From Bifidobacterium primatium (GTDB taxonomy: Bacteria > Actinomycetota > Actinomycetes > Actinomycetales > Bifidobacteriaceae): a stretch of 64,000 nt of DNA. The stretch is from positions 489,173 through 553,172 of the forward strand of contig NZ_PEBI01000002.1 of the NCBI RefSeq assembly GCF_002802875.1, given 5' to 3'. Below are positions 1 to 8,546 of the stretch, one piece after another. The stretch's first letter is position 1; every line of letters starts with the position of its first letter. The notes below the pieces were generated by a model. It searched no databases. It was not told the origin of the DNA and was given only the letters and a program-made list of their open reading frames with translations. Position numbers and translations under genes: made by a program.

Positions 1-814
1 CCACCCACGAGGAGTCCTGTGCGTCGTCGACCGGCGCCTGCTGGAGGGTCACGCGTCCGGTGGCCGGCAGTTCGATGGAGCCCTTGTCGAACGTCAGCGT
101 GGAGTTCGAGACCACGACCGGCCTGCCGCCGACCACGGTGAAGTCGTCGGCGACCAGCTGCCGGCCCCCGTTGAGCGAGCCGAGCTCGCGGGGGTTCGTG
201 CTCTGCGGGTTCTCCAACGACAGCACCATGGCGTCCGACGGCCGGTACCCGTAGACGACGCCGTGGCTGTCGACGACGATTCTGCCGCCGTCGCCGAGCC
301 TCATCGACGGCTTGGACGTCGTGGGGGTCACGGAGTCGACGGAATCGGCCTTGCCCACCCATACGTTGCCGTTCTTCGTGTTGATGAACGCCACGGTGTC
401 GCCGCCGATGAACGATGTGGTCTCGCCCTTGAGGTCCGTCTGGCCGGCGATGCCGATGGTCGACGACTTGACCGCCATCGCGCGGCTGCCTTCGGTGAGC
501 ACCGTGTTCTCGCTGGCCTGCGACACGTCGAACTGCTGCGCCGACGAGGAGACGGCCGCGTCGGCGTCCTGCAGACGGACGTTGAATCGCGCGGCCTTCT
601 GGTTCTTCAACGACGTGATCCACACGGTGCCGTTGTCGAGCTGCACATGCTGCCGCGTGATGGAACTGATGATGATGGCGCCGGCGACCACGCCGAGCAC
701 CAGCAGCAGCGTGACGACGGGCATGACCCAACGGTTGCGTCTCGTGGGCAGAACGTTGCGGATGCGCGCCAGACGCGCGCGTACTGACGGGTGTGCTTCC
801 TCGCTGCCGTTCAC
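1..814 (-). CDS. Membrane protein of the bifidobacterial PFNA cluster (FN3 gene), C-terminus beyond the window
   Basis: Read on the minus strand from a GTG at 814, preceded by an AGGGGGA-like ribosome-binding site. The frame stays open to the window edge, giving 271 codons. A basic N-terminus is followed by one membrane segment at about residues 30-53, then an extracytoplasmic region with repeating short beta units (GNVWVGKAD, GSIELPATG) that looks beta-propeller-like. The gene lies 134 bp downstream of a Ser/Thr kinase gene on the same strand. That order matches the pkb2-fn3 start of the PFNA cluster described in bifidobacteria, where fibronectin type III domains sit at the C-terminus of this protein. 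Those domains would lie outside this window, so the name rests on gene order rather than on a visible Fn3 domain. Confidence 0.7.
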   Translation of the reverse strand, partial: MNGSEEAHPSVRARLARIRNVLPTRRNRWVMPVVTLLLVLGVVAGAIIISSITRQHVQLDNGTVWITSLKNQKAARFNVRLQDADAAVSSSAQQFDVSQASENTVLTEGSRAMAVKSSTIGIAGQTDLKGETTSFIGGDTVAFINTKNGNVWVGKADSVDSVTPTTSKPSMRLGDGGRIVVDSHGVVYGYRPSDAMVLSLENPQSTNPRELGSLNGGRQLVADDFTVVGGRPVVVSNSTLTFDKGSIELPATGRVTLQQAPVDDAQDSSWV

Positions 815-948
815 GGCTTCCCCCTACTTGCTCTACTGGCTTGTGCCCTCGGTCTCTCGATACTGCAACTCATGGTACGCGGCCGGTGTAACCGGGGCAA
901 TGGCGATGCCCGCGATCGCAGCCGCCGGCTCGACTCAAGGCCATTGCG

Positions 949-2355
949 TCACTGTCGTACGGCGCAGGCCGTCGCCGGAGTCTGGGACATCTGGCGGTCG
1001 GCGCGCACGATGCTCACCTGGATGCAGGTCTGCGCGTCGGTGACGTCGTCGATGGTCACGGTGGGCGAATCGACGAGCGCGGTGTCGGCGTCCTGCTGCG
1101 CCGCGTCGCCGCTCACCCGGCTCCAGGCATACCTGTCGCCGTCCTGCGGGTCGGGATTCGTCCACGTGAACGTCACCGTGGAGCCCGAATAGCTGCCCGT
1201 CAGGCCGGTCGGCGACGGTACGTCCTGGGTGGAGACGCCGTCATCCGACGAGTCGCCGCCCTTGTTCAGGGCGCTCGCGTCGTCGCCAACGACCTGCGAG
1301 GCGTCGCCGTCTCGCCGTGAATCGACGTTCGGCAGCACGACGCCGACGAACAGTCCGATGACGACCGCCAGCGCGGCGATCGCCGCGACGGCGATGACGA
1401 CCGGCCTTCTCCATGACCCGCCGGACCGGCCGACGACCTCGGATGCGCCGGCGGCGGCCGTCTGGCGCCTGCGCCGGCGCTCCTCGGGCAGATACTGCGG
1501 CACGCCCTCGACCATGACCGGGGTCTGATGCCCGTAGCACTCCTGCTGCACGCGCTGCAGGTCGCGGGCGAATTCCAGCGCGGAATAGTATCGTGCGTCG
1601 GGATTCTTGTTCATGGCCCGGCGCAGCACCTTCTCCAACGACTTCGGCACGTCGGCGCGGCGAATGCGCGGCAGGTCCTCGTCGACGATGACCTGCGCCA
1701 GCTCCTTCGAATCGGCGACCTTGTACCCGTATTCGAACGGCGAATGGCCGACCAGCAAAGCGTAGAGCGTGGCGCCGAGCGAATAGATGTCGCTGGCCTC
1801 CGAACCGCCGGACCGTCCGGTGAGGATCTCCGGCGGCGCCCACGGGATGGAGAAGCCGCGCGCCCCGCGCGTGGTGTAGATGGTCGTGGAGATGCCGAAA
1901 TCGGCCAGCACGGGCAGCCCCTGCGCCGAGATGAGGATGTTGCTGGGCTTGAGGTCCCTGTGGATGATGCCGCGTTTGTGCGCCGTGAACAGTGCACTCG
2001 CCACGTCGATGCCGATGGCGAGCACCTGGTCCACGGTCAGCTGGCTGGAGCGCGACAGCTCCTTGTAGCTGCCGCCGCGCGCGTATTCGAGCACCATGTA
2101 GCCGCGGCCGTCCGCCGTGATGCCGGCGTCGTAGATGGAGAGGATGTAGGGGTGCTCGGAGAGCTGGGCCATGAAGTTGGTCTCGGAACGGAACCGGTTG
2201 CGGTCCTCGCGCCGTGCGGTGGCGGCGTTGTTCACCTTGATGGCGACCAGGCGGTTCGGCGTCCGCTGATGGTACAGGAACACCGTGGCCGTGCCGCCCG
2301 AACCCAGGGTTCGGATGAAGTCGTAGCCTTCCAGAAGGGGCGGGTTGCCGGTCAT
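949..2355 (-). CDS. pkb2: Membrane-anchored Ser/Thr protein kinase with extracytoplasmic Fn3-like domain
   Basis: 468 residues. The ATG at 2355 has a GAGGAGAG ribosome-binding site; an upstream in-frame extension has none and runs into the divergent promoter region. Hanks-type kinase domain at about 10-270: glycine loop LGSGGTATV at 17-25, catalytic K40, HRDLKPSN at 132-139, DFG at 152-154 and APPE at 173-176. A basic juxtamembrane stretch leads to one membrane helix at about 319-343. The outer part, about 381-468, resembles a fibronectin type III fold. The kinase phosphorylates cytoplasmic proteins in response to an outside signal; substrates are unknown. It is followed by the partial membrane-protein gene at the left edge, as in the bifidobacterial PFNA cluster, and is divergent from the zinc-ribbon genes. 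Confidence 0.9.
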   Translation of the reverse strand: MTGNPPLLEGYDFIRTLGSGGTATVFLYHQRTPNRLVAIKVNNAATARREDRNRFRSETNFMAQLSEHPYILSIYDAGITADGRGYMVLEYARGGSYKELSRSSQLTVDQVLAIGIDVASALFTAHKRGIIHRDLKPSNILISAQGLPVLADFGISTTIYTTRGARGFSIPWAPPEILTGRSGGSEASDIYSLGATLYALLVGHSPFEYGYKVADSKELAQVIVDEDLPRIRRADVPKSLEKVLRRAMNKNPDARYYSALEFARDLQRVQQECYGHQTPVMVEGVPQYLPEERRRRRQTAAAGASEVVGRSGGSWRRPVVIAVAAIAALAVVIGLFVGVVLPNVDSRRDGDASQVVGDDASALNKGGDSSDDGVSTQDVPSPTGLTGSYSGSTVTFTWTNPDPQDGDRYAWSRVSGDAAQQDADTALVDSPTVTIDDVTDAQTCIQVSIVRADRQMSQTPATACAVRQ

Positions 2356-2428
2356 GATGCTCTCCTCGGCTTTGGATTGTCCTGCTGTCTTGCATCCTAG
2401 CGGGGGGAGCGGGATATCGCCCGAATCC

Positions 2429-2457
2429 TTCCGTTGTAACCGGCATCGGCTTACAAT
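2429..2457 (+). promoter_or_regulatory. Candidate promoter for the zinc-ribbon gene group
   Basis: A good -10 hexamer TACAAT (2452-2457) lies 17 bp after a weak -35 TTCCGT (2429-2434). It sits about 48 bp before the first zinc-ribbon gene, in the divergent region with the kinase gene. TTGTAA and TTACAA also form a small inverted repeat here that could be an operator. Confidence 0.45.
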
Positions 2458-2505
2458 GGGTCGCGATAGAGAAGAGCCCCCGTATATCAAGGAGAAGCGA
2501 AGCAT

Positions 2506-3522
2506 ATGAAGATCTGTGAGCAGTGCGGACTGCAGAATCCCACTGAAGCGAAGTTCTGCCGCGGATGCGGCCACCCGTTCCCCGCCAATGAGCCGGTCTC
2601 CGAGGAGACCCTGCTTTCCGAGCGCGCGTCCGTCCCCGCGCCGTCTGCGGTACCTACCCCCTCCACCCCTCAGCCGCAGGCCGCCGCACCCCAGCCGGCC
2701 TCCCAGCCCGCTCCGCAGCCGGTGTACGCCGCACCTCAGCCGGCGGCCGTGCCCCAGCCGCAGTACCAGGCGCAGCAGCAGCCGACCCAGCCGATCGCCA
2801 TGCCTCAGCAGCCCCCCGTGCAGGGGGCTCCGGCCGTCGCCCAGCCCGGCGCGGCCAACGCCTTCTTCGTGTGGCTGTGGGAATCGTTCAAGCACCCGTC
2901 GAAGCGCTACGCCACGCAGGCGTGGTGGGCCATCATCCCGCTCGTGTTCAACGCGTTCCTCATGGCGCTGACCGTCTACATGTGGGAGAGCAAGGCCGTG
3001 AGCGCCGCCACCAACGTGGGCAACGGCATCCTCGGCGGCCTGAGCCGTGACTTCACCGGCAGCTCGTCGTATGCGCCGCAGATCGCGTCGCCCGGCGTCT
3101 CCATCTCCGAACTGTTCAAGTTCTGGGTCATCTTCGCCGCCCTGCTGTACATCATCGTGCTGATCTGCTTCATGGGCCGCAAGATGCTCGGCGAGGCGCA
3201 GACCACGTTCTCCACCATTCATGTCGAGCTTGCGCAGAAGACCATGCCCATGGTCGCCCTGAACCTCGTCGCCTTCCTGTGCGCGCTCATCGGCTCCGGC
3301 ATGCTGTTCCTCTCCTCCCTGCTGTTCATGATCGGCCTGACCTTCATCATGGCCATCCCCGGCGCGATCGTGGCCCAGGGAGTCAACGCCCGCAAGCTCG
3401 ACAAGACGTGGATGTGGATCTTCATCATGATGCTCGGCGGACTGATCCTGTTCGTGTTCTTCATGATCATCGCCGTCGCAGGCGTCGCCTCCGCCGTCTC
3501 CACCGTGCAGTCGCTGCTGTAA
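2506..3522 (+). CDS. Zinc-ribbon membrane protein with Pro/Gln-rich linker
   Basis: 338 residues. An N-terminal zinc ribbon with two CxxC pairs (C4/C7 and C18/C21) is followed by a low-complexity Pro/Gln/Ala linker at about 42-115. The C-terminal half is membrane-embedded, with hydrophobic segments at about 140-160, 205-224, 249-291 and 302-328. The start has a clear AAGGAGAAG site. It is the first of several neighbouring genes whose products begin with the same small zinc ribbon, so these probably arose by duplication or domain shuffling. The domain layout (cytoplasmic metal-binding head, membrane body) suggests a regulatory or scaffold role in the envelope. I do not recognise a characterised orthologue. 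Confidence 0.85.
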   Translation: MKICEQCGLQNPTEAKFCRGCGHPFPANEPVSEETLLSERASVPAPSAVPTPSTPQPQAAAPQPASQPAPQPVYAAPQPAAVPQPQYQAQQQPTQPIAMPQQPPVQGAPAVAQPGAANAFFVWLWESFKHPSKRYATQAWWAIIPLVFNAFLMALTVYMWESKAVSAATNVGNGILGGLSRDFTGSSSYAPQIASPGVSISELFKFWVIFAALLYIIVLICFMGRKMLGEAQTTFSTIHVELAQKTMPMVALNLVAFLCALIGSGMLFLSSLLFMIGLTFIMAIPGAIVAQGVNARKLDKTWMWIFIMMLGGLILFVFFMIIAVAGVASAVSTVQSLL

Positions 3523-3550
3523 CGGGAAGGCTGTAACGGGGAACGGCATC

Positions 3551-4810
3551 ATGATTTTCTGCACAAGCTGCGGGGCCCGCAATGATGACGGAACCAGGTT
3601 CTGCATCAGCTGCGGTCATGCCCTCCAGACCCAGAACAACGTCACCGCACCACTGCCCACGGCCGTGCCCATGCCCGGCGTGCGCTCGCTGGCCGACGTC
3701 GCCGACGCCACGGACGCCACCGACGCGGCCGCGCCCACGGCCCCGCAGAAGATGAGCCGTCGCATGATGATCATCCTATGCGCCATCGGCGCGCTGATCA
3801 TCGTGCTCGCCGCCGTGTTCCTCACGCTCAGAAGCACCGTGTTCTCGCCGCAGGGACCGCTGAACTCCTACGTTTCGGCGATCGCCGAAGGCGACTACGA
3901 GAAGGCGTCGAAGCTTGTGGACCCGGGCGTGGAGAACGACGCCCGTGCCCTCATGGTCAACAAGGCCGGCGAGAACGAAAGCCGCCGCATCAAGAACGTC
4001 GAGATCTCGTCCATCAATCAGAACCGCGTGACCGGCAAATGGGAGGCGACCGTCTCCTACTCCGTCGACGGCGTGCAGAAGTCAAGCCAGGTCACCATGG
4101 AGTCCGCAGGCAAGAAGCTCCTGTTCTTCGACTCGTGGAAGGTCGCCTCGCCGATGCTCACCACGTTGAAGATCGCCGTGCCGAAGACCATGACCAACGT
4201 CTCCGTCAACGGCGTCGACATTGACCTGTCGAAGGCCGCTACCGACAAAAGCGACGCCTCCGAGCCCGACGACCCCTCCTCCGACGTCGACTATTCCGAA
4301 ATGACGGAATACTCCGTGCCCGCATACCCCGGCGTCTACAACGTCGGATTCGCCGACTCCCAGTACGTGACCGGCAACGAGGTGAAGATCAACGACGCCG
4401 CCAAGGCCGCGTATCTCGTGCCCGAGGCCACCGACAAGCTCAAGAGCGAGATCCTCTCACAGGTGCAGAAGCGCATCGACGACTGCACGGCGTCGAGCGC
4501 GCTGAGCAAGGACGGCTGCTCGTTCTCCAACGGCAGCTTCTCCTCGAGCTCCTCCATGGCGTACACGAACATCAAGCGGACCGCCACGAACACCCCCGAG
4601 ATCGCCGAACTCGACCTGATGAGCGGCAGCTTCACCACCACCACGATCCAGACGACCATCACCTACCAGGAGCGTTACTATTCCGACCAGCCGTGGGAGA
4701 ACGACTCCGAAAACGACTCCGGCACCATCTCCGGCACCATCAGCCTCAGCAACGAGAAGCTGACGGTCGACATCCCCAACACAGACGAGGATTCCGACGG
4801 CGGTTGGTGA
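3551..4810 (+). CDS. Zinc-ribbon single-pass membrane protein, TcaA/YvbJ-like
   Basis: 419 residues, starting 28 bp after the previous gene. Zinc ribbon cysteines are C4, C7, C18 and C21. An Ala/Pro linker is followed by one membrane helix at about 71-94. The extracytoplasmic part begins with GPLNSYVSAIAEGDYEKAS, typical of the first outer domain of TcaA/YvbJ-family proteins, then further beta-rich domains and an Asp/Ser-rich tail. TcaA proteins of Firmicutes affect glycopeptide susceptibility and wall homeostasis; whether that holds here is unknown. The shared N-terminus and spacing suggest co-transcription with the gene before it. Codon use is GC-rich, as in the core genes. Confidence 0.8.
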   Translation: MIFCTSCGARNDDGTRFCISCGHALQTQNNVTAPLPTAVPMPGVRSLADVADATDATDAAAPTAPQKMSRRMMIILCAIGALIIVLAAVFLTLRSTVFSPQGPLNSYVSAIAEGDYEKASKLVDPGVENDARALMVNKAGENESRRIKNVEISSINQNRVTGKWEATVSYSVDGVQKSSQVTMESAGKKLLFFDSWKVASPMLTTLKIAVPKTMTNVSVNGVDIDLSKAATDKSDASEPDDPSSDVDYSEMTEYSVPAYPGVYNVGFADSQYVTGNEVKINDAAKAAYLVPEATDKLKSEILSQVQKRIDDCTASSALSKDGCSFSNGSFSSSSSMAYTNIKRTATNTPEIAELDLMSGSFTTTTIQTTITYQERYYSDQPWENDSENDSGTISGTISLSNEKLTVDIPNTDEDSDGGW

Positions 4811-4895
4811 TCGGCGCCATAGGCGGGGTCGCCGGCGAGGCCGGCGACCTTCGCATGCCCCGCAAACAACCACGACGAACAACCGAATGAGGACG

Positions 4896-4934
4896 AGAAG
4901 AGGGCGACGATGAAATTCTGTACGAACTGCGGCG
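4896..4934 (+). repeat. 39-bp direct repeat, left copy (5' end of a zinc-ribbon gene)
   Basis: Covers the ribosome-binding region and first eight codons of the gene at 4910. It matches 7296-7334 at 37 of 39 positions, exactly 2400 bp apart. The two copies bound the AT-rich block. Confidence 0.85.
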
Positions 4935-6409
4935 TTTCAATAACGGGCGAAAGTAAGTTTTGCGATTATTGCTATCCGATTCGTCGGCGGCTGAAGATGC
5001 CGAACGTTTTTTGTGCTTTGCGGAATACTACTAAGTCATTAGCATCATTAGGAAAACAAGTTTTTTGGGTTGGCAAAGAAACGAAGTGTTTATGGTGGAT
5101 GTTTTTCATCATAGTGTTAGTGCTGCTTTGCTCATTCGCTGAGTCGTTTTACAAAAGCTTTATTTCGGGGGAAACACCTATCGTTACGGGAAGTCAATGG
5201 ATTTTTCCGGTTCTACTGATAGTAGAAATTATTGTGGCTAGTCTCTTAGCAGCTGCTCTGGTTCCCTTTTTTCAAGATACGAGCAAAATTCGGGAAGCCG
5301 TAGAGAAAGCACTTAAAGACAAGAATCATCATGGTTTTAAAGAAGGGGATGAAAAAAGTATAACGAATATTTGGCACACTGAACGTTGCCGTTGGGGCAA
5401 AGGAATTACTTTCTTTGGTGCGATTTTCATGGGTCTCATGCTATCTAATATATTGCTGGGGATGCTTTGGCCCTCTAACTCTCAAAATGCGGATATTGAA
5501 CATCAGAAAACTATTTCTAGCGGCATAATCGTTATTATTGGTGCTTTTCTGTTTTTCCTCTACACTCAAGCAAACATAAGAGCTGCGAGAAGACTTTGCT
5601 TTCATTTGGGTATGTCGTTATTTTTATTGGTGATAGGAGTAATTGTTCTTTTCCCTGATTCATCTAAAGTTGGCAATGCCGCTACTTATCTTTTATCTTT
5701 CGCGATTCTTGCTGTTTTGTGGATTTCTATTTTTCTTATTTTTAGTGATTTGGATACTTTTCCGTGGGTGGAAAAGCAACTTGATTATTGGTGCATGTTA
5801 TGGTGGCGCAGAACATTAGTGAAGAATCATTTTCCCAATGAACATATTCAGGAAATAGGCGACACAAGTGGTTTTGAGAAAGCAAATCAGTGGTCTGAAG
5901 ATATCAAACTTTTCCTGATAAAAAAGGTCGCTGATTATCAGGATTATAAAATTCCGTCTATTATCGCAGGAGTTGGCACTCTTGCGGCAACGTGGAGCAC
6001 AGCAAAAGATTTTACTGGCATGGATGACAGCGGATTTGTAAAGGATTCGCTTACTAAAATGGTGCTGGAACAAGTCGATAAGAGTGGGCTGAATTTGAAT
6101 ACCCGAAAGGTTATCGAGGATGCGGTCGACAAAGTGGAGCAGCAACTGAATAATCAGGCAACACGCTTCTGGGAAGCTCTAGGGCTAGTAATTATTGTAA
6201 TCGTCTGTACGGTGGTTGTGCAGACTGCTCGGTCATACTATTGGCGAAGGTTGTCTGCTGCTGCCCGAGTGTGCATACAACCGTTAAATAGTAATGATGA
6301 AAAGCCAAAGGAAGGGAAAGTAATGAATATTGTGGGACCGTCATCAGTAGTCATATCCGTTGATATGGATGTGCATCCTTTGAAATCAGGGGAAAGAAAT
6401 CTCTCATAA
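4910..6409 (+). CDS. AT-rich zinc-ribbon polytopic membrane protein, chimeric and probably acquired
   Basis: 499 residues. The first eight codons are nearly identical in DNA to those of the gene at 7310 and encode the zinc ribbon (C4, C7, C18, C21). Beyond that, base composition drops sharply to AT-rich with codons rare in the neighbours (TTT, ATT, AAA). Hydrophobic segments lie near residues 60-80, 98-118, 165-187, 203-223, 230-247, 258-280 and 424-446, with a long soluble stretch between the last two. The C-terminal tail is short and cytoplasmic or outer. I do not recognise the membrane part. The composition break suggests that a foreign gene body was joined to a resident zinc-ribbon start, which also gives it the host's translation signals. 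Confidence 0.8.
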   Translation: MKFCTNCGVSITGESKFCDYCYPIRRRLKMPNVFCALRNTTKSLASLGKQVFWVGKETKCLWWMFFIIVLVLLCSFAESFYKSFISGETPIVTGSQWIFPVLLIVEIIVASLLAAALVPFFQDTSKIREAVEKALKDKNHHGFKEGDEKSITNIWHTERCRWGKGITFFGAIFMGLMLSNILLGMLWPSNSQNADIEHQKTISSGIIVIIGAFLFFLYTQANIRAARRLCFHLGMSLFLLVIGVIVLFPDSSKVGNAATYLLSFAILAVLWISIFLIFSDLDTFPWVEKQLDYWCMLWWRRTLVKNHFPNEHIQEIGDTSGFEKANQWSEDIKLFLIKKVADYQDYKIPSIIAGVGTLAATWSTAKDFTGMDDSGFVKDSLTKMVLEQVDKSGLNLNTRKVIEDAVDKVEQQLNNQATRFWEALGLVIIVIVCTVVVQTARSYYWRRLSAAARVCIQPLNSNDEKPKEGKVMNIVGPSSVVISVDMDVHPLKSGERNLS

Positions 6410-6477
6410 AAATTACGGAGAATGCTTCGTGATGCTGTGCTCGGTGCATTTAGCTTGCGGTTGCATTTATGGTTTCG

Positions 6478-6765
6478 TCAGCTGAAGGCGATTGTGAGTT
6501 TCTTGCCCATTGCCTGGGCAAGAGCCTCCAGGGTACGGAAAGACGGGCTGATTCGCCCGTTTTCAATACGATTGATGGTCGTGCGGGAAATATGGCTCTT
6601 TTCGGCCAGCTCGTCCTGCGTCAGGCCGGCGTTCTCTCGCGCCTGCATAAGTGCGACGGCGGCGTCAAGGCGTCGGGTCTCCTCGTCGATTTCCTTGGCG
6701 GCCTCCGATTCCAGTCGTACATGTGCAAGATGGTTGTTAAAACTGCGGGTCGGCATGGTGGTCAT
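6478..6765 (-). CDS. XRE-family antitoxin (HigA-like)
   Basis: 95 residues. A helix-turn-helix of the Cro/C1 type covers about residues 45-85 (LTQDELAEKSHISRTTINRI) and matches the HTH of HigA antitoxins. The N-terminal part, rich in charged residues, is expected to contact the toxin. The ATG overlaps the stop of the upstream toxin gene by four bases (ATGA), so the two are translationally coupled. The order is toxin first, antitoxin second, as in higBA and unlike relBE. The HTH should bind the operon's own promoter and repress it. It lies in the AT-rich block between the two 39-bp repeats. Confidence 0.9.
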   Translation of the reverse strand: MTTMPTRSFNNHLAHVRLESEAAKEIDEETRRLDAAVALMQARENAGLTQDELAEKSHISRTTINRIENGRISPSFRTLEALAQAMGKKLTIAFS

Positions 6766-7121
6766 CCTTTCGGTTCTTTGTCATAAAGGTCTTTGATGGC
6801 GTGGGCTCGTTCGATTTCCGATTTCGGGGTCTTTTGGGTTTTCTTGGTGAACCCATGGGTTATGAGATAGCTGGTTCCCTGAATTCGGAAATAACAGGCG
6901 CGTTGAATATTGCTGGAAAATTTCGATCGGATCTCCCATATTTCGTCGTCAAGCTTTTTGACCCATTGCATCTTCAGAGCGATGGGAATTCCATATTCCT
7001 GCACCCGATCGATGATGGCGTCGAGTTTATGAGCGTCTTTTGTCGGCAGCGTTGCATACCAGTCCTCAAAGGGGCAGTCGCCATCGGGGGACTCGTATAT
7101 TTCAAATGACAGACAGCTCAT
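6762..7121 (-). CDS. RelE/HigB-superfamily toxin (Gp49-type mRNA interferase)
   Basis: 119 residues from the ATG at 7121. It has the layout of Gp49/HigB toxins: an N-terminal beta strand with PDGDCPFEDW, a helical hairpin, then WEIRSKFSSNIQRACYF, where the Arg and aromatic residues form the usual ribosome-dependent nuclease site, and finally HGFTKKTQKTP. An in-frame ATG at 7139 would add six residues but overlaps a TATGAT/TACAAT promoter-like stretch, so the shorter start is preferred. Expected action is cleavage of mRNA on the ribosome when the antitoxin is lost. It is co-transcribed with the downstream HTH antitoxin. Confidence 0.87.
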   Translation of the reverse strand: MSCLSFEIYESPDGDCPFEDWYATLPTKDAHKLDAIIDRVQEYGIPIALKMQWVKKLDDEIWEIRSKFSSNIQRACYFRIQGTSYLITHGFTKKTQKTPKSEIERAHAIKDLYDKEPKG

Positions 7122-7295
7122 ACATCTGGATTGTATCATATATGCTACAAACCCAGTCTGGGCATATGCTTTATTTGCATATTGGCGGTTGAGTATTGGA
7201 ATGTTAGCGGTTCGGGACAGTCTATTGGGTAGTCTGATGAATGGTTGATTCTCCTTATGGAGAACTGATACGACGTGAAATCGTTATGAGGATAA

Positions 7296-7334
7296 AGAAG
7301 AGGACGACGATGAAATTCTGCACGAACTGCGGCG
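7296..7334 (+). repeat. 39-bp direct repeat, right copy
   Basis: Second copy of the repeat at 4896-4934, again covering the ribosome-binding region and first codons of a zinc-ribbon gene. It closes the AT-rich block. Confidence 0.85.
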
Positions 7335-8527
7335 AGCAACTCGACGAGGAGGCCAGTTTCTGCACGAACTGCGGCCAGCCGGTCGACGACACCGAACCGG
7401 GCGACGCCCTTGCCGGTGACCCGGCGCTGGGGGAGACCATCATCCGCGGCAGCGACGACCCGCAGTCACTGCCGGCCATCGACATGCCCGAAGAGGCGCC
7501 CGCGCAGGCGGCGCCGACCGTCAGCATGACGCCGGTCGCGCCGCAGCCCCGACAGACCGTGCCCGCAGCCGGTTCCGTCGCTCCCCAGTCCCAGCCTCAG
7601 CCCGGTCAGCCGGCCGCGCCGGGAGCTGACGGCGGCAACGGTCCGAAGAAGAAAAACCTGCCGCTGATCATCATCGCCGCCGTCATCGTCGCGGCGCTGC
7701 TCATCTGCGGCGGCATCGTCTACGCCTACAACGCGGGCGCATTCTCCAACGACGGCGACCAGGGCAACGAGCCGACGGCCACCGCCACCGTCACCAAGAC
7801 CGCGACGCCCACGCCGACGAAATCCTCGTCCAGCCCGACGCCGAGCCAGACCGCCACCACCAAGGCCGCCCCCGCTCTGGATTCCGCCAAGCTCGACGCC
7901 ATCGTCAACAAGTACTCCGCCTCGAACTCGGCCGTCGCCGTCGTACCGGTCAACGGCGCGCAGGCCTACTACTCGCAGCAGGCGAACAGCAAGTACGTGG
8001 CCTCCGGCCTCTATCTGCCGGTGTATCTCGAAGCGCACGGCACCGGCAACTCCACGGCCGCCAGCTACGCCGACGCCATGATGAAGACCATGAGCAACGA
8101 ATACGGCAACAGCGCCATCAGCGCCATGGGCGGCCGTTCGTCGCTCAACAGCTGGCTGTCCAGCCAGGGCTACACCAACACCGACTTCGAGCGCGACTTC
8201 GGCGACGTCTCCGCCTCGTCGGCCGGCTATGAGAACTACACCTCCGCCGCCGACGCCGCCAAGATGCTCGTCGCCACCGAACAGGCCGGCGGCACCGGCC
8301 TCATGGCATACAGCCTCGCCTCCGAGGGCGTCTCGGCGCCGGCCGGCACATCCATCAACGGCCACCGCGGACAGGGCATCAAGAACGCCTACAACTTCTT
8401 CATCGTCATGAAGTCGTCGAAGGGCGCCGTCGGCGTGGCCGTGATGACCCAGAACCAGGGCCGCAGCGTCGCCGTGCAGATGGCCAACGACATCCTCGCC
8501 GAAGTCAACGCCGAACTGCTCAAGTAG
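7310..8527 (+). CDS. Zinc-ribbon membrane protein with a catalytically dead beta-lactamase/PBP-like domain
   Basis: 405 residues from the ATG at 7310, after a GAAGAGGACG ribosome-binding site. Zinc ribbon cysteines are C4, C7, C18 and C21. A Pro/Ala/Gln linker, a membrane helix at about 118-140 and a Thr/Pro/Ser stalk at about 155-185 lead to an outer domain at about 190-405. That domain aligns by eye with the serine hydrolase encoded immediately downstream (both carry VMTQN near the end). The three active-site motifs are altered. SxxK reads S232-G-L-Y235, SxN reads M261-S-N, and KTG reads H352-R-G. The nucleophile is kept but the general base and the triad Lys are gone. A ligand-binding sensor or scaffold is more likely than an enzyme. 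Confidence 0.8.
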   Translation: MKFCTNCGEQLDEEASFCTNCGQPVDDTEPGDALAGDPALGETIIRGSDDPQSLPAIDMPEEAPAQAAPTVSMTPVAPQPRQTVPAAGSVAPQSQPQPGQPAAPGADGGNGPKKKNLPLIIIAAVIVAALLICGGIVYAYNAGAFSNDGDQGNEPTATATVTKTATPTPTKSSSSPTPSQTATTKAAPALDSAKLDAIVNKYSASNSAVAVVPVNGAQAYYSQQANSKYVASGLYLPVYLEAHGTGNSTAASYADAMMKTMSNEYGNSAISAMGGRSSLNSWLSSQGYTNTDFERDFGDVSASSAGYENYTSAADAAKMLVATEQAGGTGLMAYSLASEGVSAPAGTSINGHRGQGIKNAYNFFIVMKSSKGAVGVAVMTQNQGRSVAVQMANDILAEVNAELLK

Positions 8528-8546
8528 TCGGAGCGAAAACACGAAT

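Noticed and set aside
2356..3606. Upstream extension of the kinase frame on the minus strand
   Set aside because: It lies antisense to the first zinc-ribbon gene and has a low-complexity product; the ATG at 2355 has the ribosome-binding site and the kinase N-terminus.
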